A stretch of 64,000 nucleotides of DNA from assembly GCF_900143645.1 (NCBI RefSeq), contig NZ_FRFD01000007.1, positions 143,438 to 207,437 on the forward strand. Direction: 5' to 3'. Positions 16,901-24,619 of the stretch are shown piece by piece (within the stretch, counting starts at the first letter, position 1; each line of letters starts with the position of its first letter). The translations under genes were made by a program, and so were the position numbers. Under the pieces are notes generated by a model. It was not told the DNA's origin and made no database searches. It saw only the letters and a program-made list of their open reading frames with translations. The stretch comes from Anaerocolumna xylanovorans DSM 12503. GTDB taxonomy: Bacteria > Bacillota > Clostridia > Lachnospirales > Lachnospiraceae.

Positions 16901-17310
16901 TCTGTGAATCTTTGCAAGTCTTCTGTCGCGATTCCAGCAGTTCCGGCCGCGGCCATAATGGACGACAGTTCACTTGTTGTCATTGGAATGTTTTTAGACA
17001 TTTCTATTATGGCGTCCGACATGTCATAATACGATTGTGTCAGATTTCCATTTTCATCTTTTAGCCCATCTACCACCTTTGCAACATCAGCCATAGAAGA
17101 TTCAAATTCCATCGAAGCGTTTGTGCTGTTAGAAAGAAAAGCCGCTATTCCAATTCCAGCAAGGGCGGCCGTTGCCGCCTTTGCCATTTTTTTAGCCGTA
17201 TTTCCTATGGAGTCCAGTTTTTTATTTGCATTGCTCACGCTCTTGTCTAGCGAACTTTGAATTTTGCCACCGATTTCAAGAGCGAGTTCGTAGGTTGTTT
17301 TGTTTGCCAA
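13945..17310 (-). CDS. Tail tape measure protein (1121 aa)
   Basis: The start is TTG (17310) with GGAAGTGA upstream; it lies inside the frameshift extension of the chaperone gene. Residues about 60-340 match the TP901-type tape measure core (SMADVAKVVDGLKDENGNL, AAGTAGIATEDLQRF). A hydrophobic segment (about 600-665, SPIGLVVLAIAAVIAIGVLL) and long coiled regions follow. It sets tail length and is ejected into the cell. By the approximate rule of 1.5 A per residue, the tail would be near 160 nm; this is an estimate. Confidence 0.95.
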   Translation of the reverse strand: MANKTTYELALEIGGKIQSSLDKSVSNANKKLDSIGNTAKKMAKAATAALAGIGIAAFLSNSTNASMEFESSMADVAKVVDGLKDENGNLTQSYYDMSDAIIEMSKNIPMTTSELSSIMAAAGTAGIATEDLQRFTETAAKMGIAFDSTAEQAGEWMAIWRTALGLSQDEVEVLGDQINYLGNTSSENAMKLSEIVTNIGSLAKISGVSGSQLAALGAATTGINSDVAATGLKNMFVAMTAGTSATKKQQEVLEKLGFTSSQVAERMQSDSQSMIVDMLEGINKLPEAEQAAAISNYFGKESLSTVSVLAGNLGNLKEQFDKVADSAAYAGSMEGEYATRAATSENNVQLLKNAFEALKIQIGNMLIPVLTGGVKILNSGISILERFTGKAKGGAEAATNKFTVFSNCISAALDNIASGKGVIQSFEESIKDTLGVSVPDKFKDSIKRIGNEISFLKQNGITAFENLKAKISENKPTIDQVITVAADLKSKLYDAWENSKPTITFIATTALPAVVGAIMKVIGAAGTVYQKLDEWNLLIPIIVGISGAITALKMIKFAKDTIASVKAVKALVTVLLAQKKAMLANLALKAKDKLETAYIYGLYAKDAIVKGVSTAATWAQTAAMTAWNAICAVGTAVTTALGAAFTFLTSPIGLVVLAIAAVIAIGVLLYKNWDTVKEKASQLGDWVVNVFNSLKEKASAAIQEFANRFPVAFAFISSVFESFRQTVSGIFNGVKTFFTGIIQFFTGVFTGDWQKALDGLKNIFSGAFQALSSLAMAPLNHLKGVVTGIFSAIDTATGGKLTSIKNKAVEAFGNIRDKAGEIMGAAKDTIAEKLSNIKSAYEQNGGGIKGIAAASIEGVKGYYTAGYSFLNNLTDGKLDQIRQSFSTKLDAAKTAASEKFEGIKSAISGKLEGAKTVVTNGLNAIKGFFSGCKLEFPSIKLPHFNVSGGEAPWGIAGKGTMPKFSVDWYKDGGILTGPTIFGSNGSSLLGGGEAGKEAVLPLSELWSNMKTVVSGVVSKQPDGATDMFGKVKQLIGGQTATAPTESATKELYNTINNNNTVNKQTENKTSADSSKFVYAPNVVIQGNASKEDVESALDMSQAKFNQMMAEYQRQKGRTSFA

Positions 17311-17853
17311 TTTCGCTCACTTCCTTTGCTATGTCGATGAATTCATCAAAGGGAAGGTCGGTAAAAAAATCTATTCCGGTATTCGTAGACATAGCCAAAT
17401 AAACCGAAGTCTTCTGAATGTCGGAACCGGAATCAAATCTTATTCGTCTTTGTAGAAAAAACCCACTACGGCGTTTTTGATTTTTTCGATTTCACTTACC
17501 GGAAGATCTTCGAAGTATTCGGCCGGAAGCCCGGTCACTTTGGTAGCAACAATCTTTGCGTATGTCGTTGTTGTTTCAGGCATAACAGAAGAAACGCCGG
17601 TTTTGTTGAATGCTTTTTCAATAGCCGTCAAGTCGCGTCCTCTTAAATCTTCCAGTCCGTGAAGGTCTAATTCTTTATGAACTTCGCCTTCGAAACTGAA
17701 CGGTTTTCTGTATGTGATAACCAGTTCGTCGGTTTCTTCTTTCTTTGGAAGAAGCGAAATTGTCGCTTCTTCCGTTGTTGTTGCAACTGGGATCATATCT
17801 TCCCCGATCATGTCTTCCCTTTTGATTTCAGTGTTCTTTGTGTCTTTTTCCAT
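17276..17853 (-). CDS. Tail assembly chaperone, -1 frameshift product
   Basis: The chaperone frame contains GGGTTTTTTC (17455..17464 on plus as its complement), which includes both G GGT TTT and T TTT TTC slippery heptamers in the zero frame, 5 codons before its stop. Slipping back one base opens a frame of about 57 codons (RRIRFDSGSDIQKTSVYLAM and onward) to a TGA at 17276..17278 inside the tape measure start. This is the gpG/GT or P2 E+E' arrangement conserved in tailed phages. The slip site and open frame are seen; actual slipping is inference. Confidence 0.8.
17440..17853 (-). CDS. Tail assembly chaperone (137 aa)
   Basis: Acidic helical protein (GEVHKELDLHGLEDLRGRDL) matching the phage tail assembly chaperone family, between tube and tape measure. 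It coats the tape measure during tail assembly. The normal product ends FFYKDE; see the frameshift entry for the long form. Confidence 0.85.
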   Translation of the reverse strand: MEKDTKNTEIKREDMIGEDMIPVATTTEEATISLLPKKEETDELVITYRKPFSFEGEVHKELDLHGLEDLRGRDLTAIEKAFNKTGVSSVMPETTTTYAKIVATKVTGLPAEYFEDLPVSEIEKIKNAVVGFFYKDE

Positions 17854-17872
17854 CGCTTATTTCCTCTCTTTC

Positions 17873-18388
17873 CTAAATCTGGCTTCTGATTTTCTGTAAA
17901 CGGTCAACGCCGTTCAGCTTCCAGATCATGTTGAATTTATCAAGTTCAAGGACGTTTTCGCCGCCGATTGTGATCTTGATATAAGTAACTTCGCGGACAA
18001 CTTTCGGTTCACCCTTTCCGCCTTTTTTCAGGCTTCCAAGTTCGAAGGATTTCACCTTTCCCCTGGTAGTAACAACAAGGCCTTCACAATCGTTTGTCTG
18101 TGTGGAAGTGTTTAACACTTGCATAGATCCGCGATATGTAATATTTCCGGTCTGTGTAACGAAATCGAAGTATTCGCGGCTGATATTCTGGAAAGTTGTT
18201 TCTGTTTCCAGTGATCCGAAAGCGCCTTCGATAGCTTCTTCGATTTCTCCGGCGATACCGGCGCCGTCGATTGTTTCTGTCATATTTTCGAAAGATGGAA
18301 GTGCAACTTCGGACGATACGCCGACATACTTTCTTCCAGCCCCGTAAGTATTAAAGTTGTTTAAAACGGTAGGAATTTTAAATCCCAT
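17873..18388 (-). CDS. Major tail tube protein
   Basis: The 171-aa protein matches the contractile-phage tail tube FII family, starting MGFKIPTVLNNFNTYGAGRK. It directly follows the sheath gene (one-base overlap), as is standard for myophages. Confidence 0.93.
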   Translation of the reverse strand: MGFKIPTVLNNFNTYGAGRKYVGVSSEVALPSFENMTETIDGAGIAGEIEEAIEGAFGSLETETTFQNISREYFDFVTQTGNITYRGSMQVLNTSTQTNDCEGLVVTTRGKVKSFELGSLKKGGKGEPKVVREVTYIKITIGGENVLELDKFNMIWKLNGVDRLQKIRSQI

Positions 18389-19860
18389 TATTCAGCACCC
18401 CCTTCAAGCGCGGCCTGGGTAATTGTAGGATCAAATTCGAATACGTTTTCAATGTCTTCGGCTGGTGTATATCCGCCGATTCTTGTATGGAATTTGATGT
18501 GTCCGGCCAAAATGTTATTGATTGGATTTTCGTCGTGGTCGAAGCTGATTTCTCCGCCGGCGATGTCGTCGGAACCTTGCAATCCGTTTAACTGGATATT
18601 GAAGCCGGAAACGACTTCGTCGATCAGGCGGTAATTTGTCAGATCATCGACGTTCTGGAAGAATGTGAGTTTGAAATTATTCTCGATGTAATCGAAAATA
18701 GTAACAATATTGATCCATCGGTCAATCGGATCCGAAGTGGAAGGATAAGCCGCCGTGTTGTTTCCCCAGCACTTCCAGCCGTTCATATTGATAGCTGTCA
18801 CGACGCCGCAAGCGTTACAAAAATCGTTCGCTTCGTCCATTTCCATAAACACTTCTTCGCCGGCTTTTGTATAAAGTCCGGTGATCTTAATGTCCTTGTT
18901 GGAAGGTGATTTTGAAGGAACGCCGGAATTACTAGCGGCTAAATACTGCATGTGTGCGGCCATCTGCGCACTGTAATAATATTTGTAATCTCCAACGCCA
19001 ACCATAGGCCACAAAGGAATTGTGTCGCGGTCAGAATATGCGTTTCCGTCCTTATATTCCTTTACGTCTTCCATTCCTTCGGCTTTGCCTTCGGAAGTGT
19101 CAAGATCGGACACGGCTTTCGCTGTGAATAAGCTGGAAATCAGTTTTGCTTTTGCATTCAGCGCAAGATTTACGGCTGGAATATGCGACCAACCAGGCGC
19201 AAGAAGCAAGCTAGGAACAACGCCATATTTTGGATATACCTGACCGATCAGTTCCATTCCTGTTCGAATTCTTGTCTGGAGATTGTAAGAACCGATAACG
19301 TCTTCATAAGTAACGGCGTCAGGATCAATCTGAACGAATGTCGCTTTGATTTCAGTCGCGGCCTTTGCGGTGCCAGTTTTTGAGATTGCAACGGAAACAG
19401 TACCATCGGAATTAAACGAAGTTACATAGTCCGTATCAGCTACGTAAGTTGTACCGCCATCTTTTGAAGCGATAGAAAGCTGATCCAGAAGGATTCCGGT
19501 TTCGTCGATGGTAACTTTTCCACCTACGACGTTATATTCCTTTGAAAGTTCGGCTTTCACGTGTTTTGTTGGATCCAAAACGTTAATCAGGATCAGCGGC
19601 GCAACTGCGAAAACGTCAAATGTTGCGTAAATACTCTGACAAAGTGTGTATTTCTCAAAGTCTGTTGAATATCCGACTGCGGAAATTGCGGCCGGTTTGT
19701 TATAAACAACAAAAGGCTTTCCGACCGTGTTATATGGATCTTCGGCCATATTTACCGGCGCGGTACCGATAACACACTGTAAACAGCCATCAGAAGTGAT
19801 CGGAACTGAAAGCGCCGTCGCCTGGTGGCTGGTTCTAATACCATGTTTGTAATTTGACAT
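18388..19860 (-). CDS. Tail sheath protein
   Basis: The 490-aa protein starts MSNYKHGIRTSHQATALSVP and matches the P2 FI-type contractile sheath family, including the C-terminal block GGEISFDHDENPINN. Its presence defines the phage as a myovirus type. It wraps the tube and contracts on infection. Confidence 0.95.
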   Translation of the reverse strand: MSNYKHGIRTSHQATALSVPITSDGCLQCVIGTAPVNMAEDPYNTVGKPFVVYNKPAAISAVGYSTDFEKYTLCQSIYATFDVFAVAPLILINVLDPTKHVKAELSKEYNVVGGKVTIDETGILLDQLSIASKDGGTTYVADTDYVTSFNSDGTVSVAISKTGTAKAATEIKATFVQIDPDAVTYEDVIGSYNLQTRIRTGMELIGQVYPKYGVVPSLLLAPGWSHIPAVNLALNAKAKLISSLFTAKAVSDLDTSEGKAEGMEDVKEYKDGNAYSDRDTIPLWPMVGVGDYKYYYSAQMAAHMQYLAASNSGVPSKSPSNKDIKITGLYTKAGEEVFMEMDEANDFCNACGVVTAINMNGWKCWGNNTAAYPSTSDPIDRWINIVTIFDYIENNFKLTFFQNVDDLTNYRLIDEVVSGFNIQLNGLQGSDDIAGGEISFDHDENPINNILAGHIKFHTRIGGYTPAEDIENVFEFDPTITQAALEGGAE

Positions 19861-19865
19861 GTTTG

Positions 19866-20135
19866 TTACTCTCCTTCCGTGATTGTTTTAATTTCTGCGG
19901 CCGAAATTTCGCTGATCTTATCATATGCGATCGCTTCGGCCGTTCCTTCCTGGTCGATTGCTCTTTTGATTTCTACAATTTCAGCCAGTGGAACAATAAG
20001 GTTTTTAACGATAGGCTTCTTTTCTGCAACTAAAAAAAGTTTTTTAGGAAGTCCGCCTTCGTAAACGGCGCCATTTTTGACTACGCCGCGGATTGTAGGC
20101 CCTAAATACATGACCTTTCCTTCTGTTTTAGTCAT
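19866..20135 (-). CDS. Small protein before sheath (89 aa)
   Basis: A basic-to-neutral protein starting MTKTEGKVMYLGPTIRGVVK. It sits between the tail terminator-like gene and the sheath, overlapping the upstream gene by 8 bases. Similar small genes occur at this place in Firmicutes myophages; role unknown. Confidence 0.7.
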   Translation of the reverse strand: MTKTEGKVMYLGPTIRGVVKNGAVYEGGLPKKLFLVAEKKPIVKNLIVPLAEIVEIKRAIDQEGTAEAIAYDKISEISAAEIKTITEGE

Positions 20136-20595
20136 ATTCTGTCTCCTTAATTTGAATTGTGTTGACAGTCCACAAAGTAGACATTCCGCCGATGTACTTC
20201 GGCCAGGTGTCTTCTTCCTGGAACTTTTTTGTTAATGGAAACGTGATTCTGAAACGATCAGCAATCAGCCGCTTTTCAAGAAGCCGGTCGGCGATCATGT
20301 TCAAAACGTTCGCGACGTCGAAATGACCTTGTTTGTTCTGATTTTCGTCTTTGATTCCAACCAGAAAATAAATTGAACAGATATTCGGATCTTCTTCACC
20401 GTTTATCTGTTCTTCGTCAAGGCACACAAGGACGTAAGGAAAATGATCTTCGTCGTTTTTCCCTTTTTTCGCCGGTAAGTTCTGCGGATATACATTGAAA
20501 TCGCAATATGTACCGTTATTCATGGACGTATAGCCCTTTAAAATGTCTTTCACTTCTTCAACAAGTGCTTTTTGAAGAAAAATATCTGTTTGCAC
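20128..20595 (-). CDS. Tail terminator/completion-like protein (155 aa)
   Basis: Mixed alpha/beta protein with conserved FPYVLVCLDEEQ and DVANVLNMIADRLLEK. Its position between the gpZ-like gene and the sheath fits a lambda gpU-type or tail-completion protein. The assignment is positional. Confidence 0.65.
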   Translation of the reverse strand: MQTDIFLQKALVEEVKDILKGYTSMNNGTYCDFNVYPQNLPAKKGKNDEDHFPYVLVCLDEEQINGEEDPNICSIYFLVGIKDENQNKQGHFDVANVLNMIADRLLEKRLIADRFRITFPLTKKFQEEDTWPKYIGGMSTLWTVNTIQIKETEYD

Positions 20596-20604
20596 TTTCT
20601 AACC

Positions 20605-21192
20605 TCACCCCTTCCGCAATATGTTGCTGACTTCCGCGTCGATTCTCTTTTTCAGGGTTTCGTTCGCGTCTTTGTTGATGATTTTCATAATGTCTTCATT
20701 TTTCACCATTTGCGGAACAGAAGGGCCGTAATTTTGTTTGATTGGAAGGCCGTCGCCACTAATTCGCGTGAAAACGCCCTTGTGTCCGGATTTCATAACC
20801 GCAACGAAAGACTTCGGATCGCCGTCTAACGGCTTTGCGCCGCCGGACTTTTTGACGCCAGCCTTGTAAACCTTCGGCGATCTGCTCTTTCCACGGTAAC
20901 GAACCGGTGTTCCTGGATTTACTTTGAATTTTGACAGCGCGATTCCGCCGCCCTGGGAAATTGCGGCCGCTTTCAGACGTGATTTTGTCGCTTTCGTGAC
21001 ATTTACCGTCTTCTTTACTTCTCCGGAAGTAATGAAATAACGTGAAGAAGTTTCCTTCCCCATATTTTTCTTTACGTTCTGGATTGCCCGGTTGATTGCT
21101 CTTGAAACAACCGCCGGCGCTTCCTTTTTCATATTTCCCAGGCGTTTTTCGACGTCCTCAATTCCCGAAACCTTTACTTCTGAATAGATCAA
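20605..21192 (-). CDS. Minor tail protein Z-like (195 aa)
   Basis: The sequence SRAINRAIQNVKKNMGKE and the block ISQGGGIALSKFKVNPGTP fit the lambda gpZ / prophage minor tail protein Z family, which completes the head-tail connection. It overlaps its upstream neighbour by 4 bases. Confidence 0.82.
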   Translation of the reverse strand: MIYSEVKVSGIEDVEKRLGNMKKEAPAVVSRAINRAIQNVKKNMGKETSSRYFITSGEVKKTVNVTKATKSRLKAAAISQGGGIALSKFKVNPGTPVRYRGKSRSPKVYKAGVKKSGGAKPLDGDPKSFVAVMKSGHKGVFTRISGDGLPIKQNYGPSVPQMVKNEDIMKIINKDANETLKKRIDAEVSNILRKG

Positions 21193-21515
21193 TCTTCGTT
21201 ACCCGTCAAAACGATCGTGTAGCCGCCGAAATCTTCCACGACATTCGAAACGACATAATATTCGCCGTCGAATTTCATGTGTTGACCGGCCACCGGTTCG
21301 AAATAAAGGTCTTTTTTCTGAACGAAGAACATTTTATCGTCCGTGAAAATTCCGTCCGCGTCGGCGTTTTTGCCTAGATTTAATTCCATAATCGTATCGT
21401 TGTCAACGACAACAAGAACACTTATGTCATTTATCAAATGCGTTTCTGCGAATTCGGCCGGATTGAAGAAGGTGCTGTCAAAATCTTCTTCTAGCTGTTC
21501 TTTGAAACTTTTCAT
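21189..21515 (-). CDS. Head-tail joining protein, FII-like (108 aa)
   Basis: A beta-rich protein (FEPVAGQHMKFDGEYYVVSN) located between the capsid cluster and gpZ, where lambda carries gpFII. It probably docks the tail to the head. The call is based on position and general sequence character. Confidence 0.65.
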   Translation of the reverse strand: MKSFKEQLEEDFDSTFFNPAEFAETHLINDISVLVVVDNDTIMELNLGKNADADGIFTDDKMFFVQKKDLYFEPVAGQHMKFDGEYYVVSNVVEDFGGYTIVLTGNED

Positions 21516-21523
21516 TCGATCAC

Positions 21524-21919
21524 CTATTCTTCTGAATCTGCGCCAGCTTCGACTTCTTCCTGGTGGTTAATAACCATTTCTTGAAGGTCTGTAAGTGCTT
21601 TTTCCTCGAAATCTTCGCCAAGGTCGAAACCAATAGAAGCGGCGTATGTGTAAACGTCCTTTTTCTTGCGGATTTTTCTAATTTCTTCCGCTGTTTTGTA
21701 ATCGCCCGGATCCATTTCGTCGAAACCGTCGTCGAATCCATCGTCTTCGGAATCGTCTTCTGGATCTTCAAGGACTGAACCGGGAACTTCCACAACTTCA
21801 ACGAATTTCTTCATTTTCAGGAATGAAAGATCTGATTTTGAAATATCAGAAGGAAGAATTGAACCAGGTTTAAAAACCTTTCCGTTCGTTCTTACCTCGA
21901 CTTTTGTTCTATAAGCCAT
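21524..21919 (-). CDS. Acidic head-region protein (131 aa)
   Basis: An N-terminal beta domain (MAYRTKVEVRTNGKVFKPGS) is followed by a run of Asp/Glu (about 52-72) and a helical C terminus that looks HeH/LEM-like (YTYAASIGFDLGEDF). It lies between the major capsid and FII-like genes. Possibly a head completion protein; function not established. Confidence 0.65.
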   Translation of the reverse strand: MAYRTKVEVRTNGKVFKPGSILPSDISKSDLSFLKMKKFVEVVEVPGSVLEDPEDDSEDDGFDDGFDEMDPGDYKTAEEIRKIRKKKDVYTYAASIGFDLGEDFEEKALTDLQEMVINHQEEVEAGADSEE

Positions 21920-21932
21920 AATTTACCCCCTT

Positions 21933-22970
21933 CTATGCTTGTGTGCCGTTTACATATAAAACGGCCCATGATTCAACGTCAAAAGGTCTAGGAAGCGGTC
22001 TGGAAGTAAGTCTTAACATCTTTGTTTCGTTCTTTTCGTCGGCGTACTGTTTAGGAACAAGTTTTCCTTCGTAAGTAACGAATTTCTTATCTTCCATTTG
22101 TGTAACGGATCCGTATTCAATCTGACCTTCTCCTTTAGAATGTCCAAGAAGGACGGTTCCGGAAGGGATCATTGCTTCGTCTTCTCCGTCGTCATTCAAG
22201 AACCATTCGTCGTATGTGTAAATATCAAGGTCAAGTTCTGCGATTCTTCCGTAGAATGTAAGCGCTGGATCCACGACGCGAGGTTCGATCACAACATTTT
22301 TCATGTTTAACATGTTCATCGCTTTTTCGATGAAAGGATTTGTGATAAAGTCTTCGATTGCGTCAGAAGAAAAGATTGCAATGTCAGGCGCGGAACCTGT
22401 GTTTTTGATAATCTTCTTTCTAACCTGGCGAAGAACGATCAAAGGATTTACGGTTGCAAGCGACCATAATTCATCAGATCCAAGGACTGTAATATTATCG
22501 AATCCGAAGTCGATCTGAACGTCAACGCCTTCTTCTTCGTCCTGAACGTCAATCTTGCCTTCAAAAAGAATCTGTCTACACATCCATTCTTTTCTTCTGT
22601 CGATTGCTTCTTCAAGATCTGTTTCGTCCTTTGCCAGAAGTTCGTCTTCGCGTTCCTCTGGTGTTCTCTGACTATAAATATTTTCACCGATCGCGCGCTG
22701 TGAAATATCGTCGATTGTAAGTGGTCTTTCAGGTGCGATTTTTGGTGTTGTGAACTGGTTTGTCTTGAATCCCTGGCGTGTGATAACTTTTCCGCCTTTA
22801 CGTGGGCTAACAAGTGGCGCCATCACTCTTTTTCCTTTTCGAACGTCAAATTCGACTTTCTCTGAAACGTGTGTTTCTTCTCCTGGGAAGAAAGTTCTCT
22901 GTAAGAACGATCTGACGGGTGGCGTCTGGTCGATCGCTTCCATCATTTCGCGAGTTGTATAATCAGGCAT
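21933..22970 (-). CDS. Major capsid protein (lambda E-like)
   Basis: The 345-aa protein matches the lambda gpE capsid family: PVRSFLQRTFFPGEETH near the N terminus, FEGKIDVQDEEEG and GSAPDIAIFSSDA in the middle. It follows the decoration protein gene, in lambda order (C, D, E). It builds the icosahedral shell. Confidence 0.95.
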   Translation of the reverse strand: MPDYTTREMMEAIDQTPPVRSFLQRTFFPGEETHVSEKVEFDVRKGKRVMAPLVSPRKGGKVITRQGFKTNQFTTPKIAPERPLTIDDISQRAIGENIYSQRTPEEREDELLAKDETDLEEAIDRRKEWMCRQILFEGKIDVQDEEEGVDVQIDFGFDNITVLGSDELWSLATVNPLIVLRQVRKKIIKNTGSAPDIAIFSSDAIEDFITNPFIEKAMNMLNMKNVVIEPRVVDPALTFYGRIAELDLDIYTYDEWFLNDDGEDEAMIPSGTVLLGHSKGEGQIEYGSVTQMEDKKFVTYEGKLVPKQYADEKNETKMLRLTSRPLPRPFDVESWAVLYVNGTQA

Positions 22971-22988
22971 GTTCTTTTACCCCCATTC

Positions 22989-23366
22989 TTAATATTTCTG
23001 TACGTTGCGAAGATACATTCCGATTCCCTTCATGTCGTCTTCGTAAGTGTCGATAGTTGCGTCTGTTTTGACTGCTACCGCGTCGCGATTAAATACGCCG
23101 GTAATGTAGCAAGTCATAGGAATGTTTTCGGCGGAATCATCGGATCCGGTGTCGATATTGTCTGTTAAGATTCCGAAAACAGTCATGTCCGTGTTTGTAG
23201 TTCCGGCGATTCTTCCAGCCTTGTCTGTTCCTTTAACGATCAAAGTTCCTCTTTTCAATACGCCCTGGCCGGCTTTGATTCCGATTCCTTCTTTCAGGAT
23301 AGGAAATTCGTTGCTTGCAATCAGGGAATCAGGCGTAAATTCGCCGGTATTCTGAAACATATTCAT
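22989..23366 (-). CDS. Head decoration protein (gpD-like)
   Basis: The 125-aa protein has the lambda gpD pattern (LKRGTLIVKGTDKAGRI and TVFGILTDNIDTG). It lies between the protease/scaffold and capsid genes. It would trimerise on the expanded capsid to stabilise it. Confidence 0.88.
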   Translation of the reverse strand: MNMFQNTGEFTPDSLIASNEFPILKEGIGIKAGQGVLKRGTLIVKGTDKAGRIAGTTNTDMTVFGILTDNIDTGSDDSAENIPMTCYITGVFNRDAVAVKTDATIDTYEDDMKGIGMYLRNVQKY

Positions 23367-23815
23367 TATTTAGTCCCCCTTCTCTTATCGCCTTTTAATG
23401 CGTTCGCGAATCCGTGAACTTTGGCTTCTTTTTCTTCTTTTTTCTGACCGGTTGTATCGTTTCCAACGTTTGGAACGGATCCAACTTCGCCAGCGCCGGA
23501 ATTTTTAAGATCATCAACAACGTTTGTCATTGTCTGCTGACCGGCGGCGTTGTTTGCTACCATCTGCGCATAAGCCAAATCCTGGGCTGACATAGGTTCA
23601 TCGTACTTCGCTTTGTTCAGTACGTCGTCAGGAATGCCTTTTGCTACTGCGTCAATCGCTTTTAAACGCTCTCTTTCAGCTTTAACAGCTTCTTCCGCAA
23701 TCGCATTGCAGAATTCAGGATAAGCGTTTCTTAACTGTACAACGTCAACGATTGCTGGTGTTGCTGGTGCCGTTGGTGTTGCTGGTGTTGCTGTCTGGTT
23801 GTTAAAATCACCCAT
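23366..23815 (-). CDS. Nested scaffold protein from internal start
   Basis: Within the protease gene, ATG at 23815 (MGDFNNQTATP) is preceded by AGAAAGGAAATG, a good ribosome binding site. It falls exactly at the boundary between protease and scaffold domains. This is the lambda C/Nu3 arrangement, giving a 149-aa free scaffold in the same frame. The internal site is visible; its use is inferred. Confidence 0.65.
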   Translation of the reverse strand: MGDFNNQTATPATPTAPATPAIVDVVQLRNAYPEFCNAIAEEAVKAERERLKAIDAVAKGIPDDVLNKAKYDEPMSAQDLAYAQMVANNAAGQQTMTNVVDDLKNSGAGEVGSVPNVGNDTTGQKKEEKEAKVHGFANALKGDKRRGTK

Positions 23816-24619
23816 GTTTTCATTTCCTTTCTGGTTTGATGTATTAAAAAAAGCCCCTTCTTCTTTCTGCGGCGTTCGAGAAAGATTCAGAACCTTTTTT
23901 CGAATGTTATCGGGAACGACGGCTTCAATGTAATTCGTGAAGTTGTAATTTTTGCCGTTCACCATGAAGTTTTTATGATCGCCCAGGGCGTTATTCTGGA
24001 ACGATTCGCCGGCTATTAGTTCGTTGCAGAACCCGGCGTCGATAGCTTCCTGACCTACATACCAAGATTCGTCGTCCATTAGCTGGGTGACTTCTTCTTC
24101 GGTTTTGTTCAGAATTTGCATATATGCGTTAATAATGCTTTGTTTTACCTTATCAGTTACTTCCGCCAGTTTCGAAAGTTCTTTCGATTCGTAGGCGCCG
24201 TATAGTGTAACTTTTGGATTGTGGGCCATTAAAAGGCCATTGTTCGCAATTCGTCGAACGTCGCAAGCTGTCAACACGATTGTCGCGGCACTTGCACAAA
24301 GTCCGATAATTGTTCCGGTGATCTTCGCGCTATTTGTTTCAAGTGCTGTTTTAATTGCATTTGCCGCGAATACATCGCCGCCGCCGGACTGAATAAGGAC
24401 GTTGATTGTGTCCTTCTTTCCCAGGGCGTTCAATTCGTTAATAAAATTTCGGTATGTGACGCAATCTTCCGACCACCAGTCTTCTTCGCTGGAAATCGTA
24501 CCGAAAAGTTGTAGATCGGCCGTCTGGCCGTTGTCAATGAAGTTCCAGAATCTATTCGTCGCCGTCGCCGTTGTCGGTGCCGTCTGATTTACGATTCTGT
24601 TTCTTTTCGTTGTCTTCAT
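23366..24619 (-). CDS. Prohead protease, ClpP-like, fused to scaffold
   Basis: Residues about 34-190 are a ClpP/S49-type serine protease: nucleophile in GLCASAATIV (Ser 110), His in LLMAHNPKV (133), and the oxyanion-loop motif QSGGGDVFAAN. The C-terminal 150 residues are helical and Pro/Thr/Ala-linked, typical of a scaffold. The start ATG 24619 (AAAAGGAGAACGACG upstream) overlaps the portal end by 68 bases. It matures the prohead and processes its own scaffold. Confidence 0.92.
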   Translation of the reverse strand: MKTTKRNRIVNQTAPTTATATNRFWNFIDNGQTADLQLFGTISSEEDWWSEDCVTYRNFINELNALGKKDTINVLIQSGGGDVFAANAIKTALETNSAKITGTIIGLCASAATIVLTACDVRRIANNGLLMAHNPKVTLYGAYESKELSKLAEVTDKVKQSIINAYMQILNKTEEEVTQLMDDESWYVGQEAIDAGFCNELIAGESFQNNALGDHKNFMVNGKNYNFTNYIEAVVPDNIRKKVLNLSRTPQKEEGAFFNTSNQKGNENMGDFNNQTATPATPTAPATPAIVDVVQLRNAYPEFCNAIAEEAVKAERERLKAIDAVAKGIPDDVLNKAKYDEPMSAQDLAYAQMVANNAAGQQTMTNVVDDLKNSGAGEVGSVPNVGNDTTGQKKEEKEAKVHGFANALKGDKRRGTK

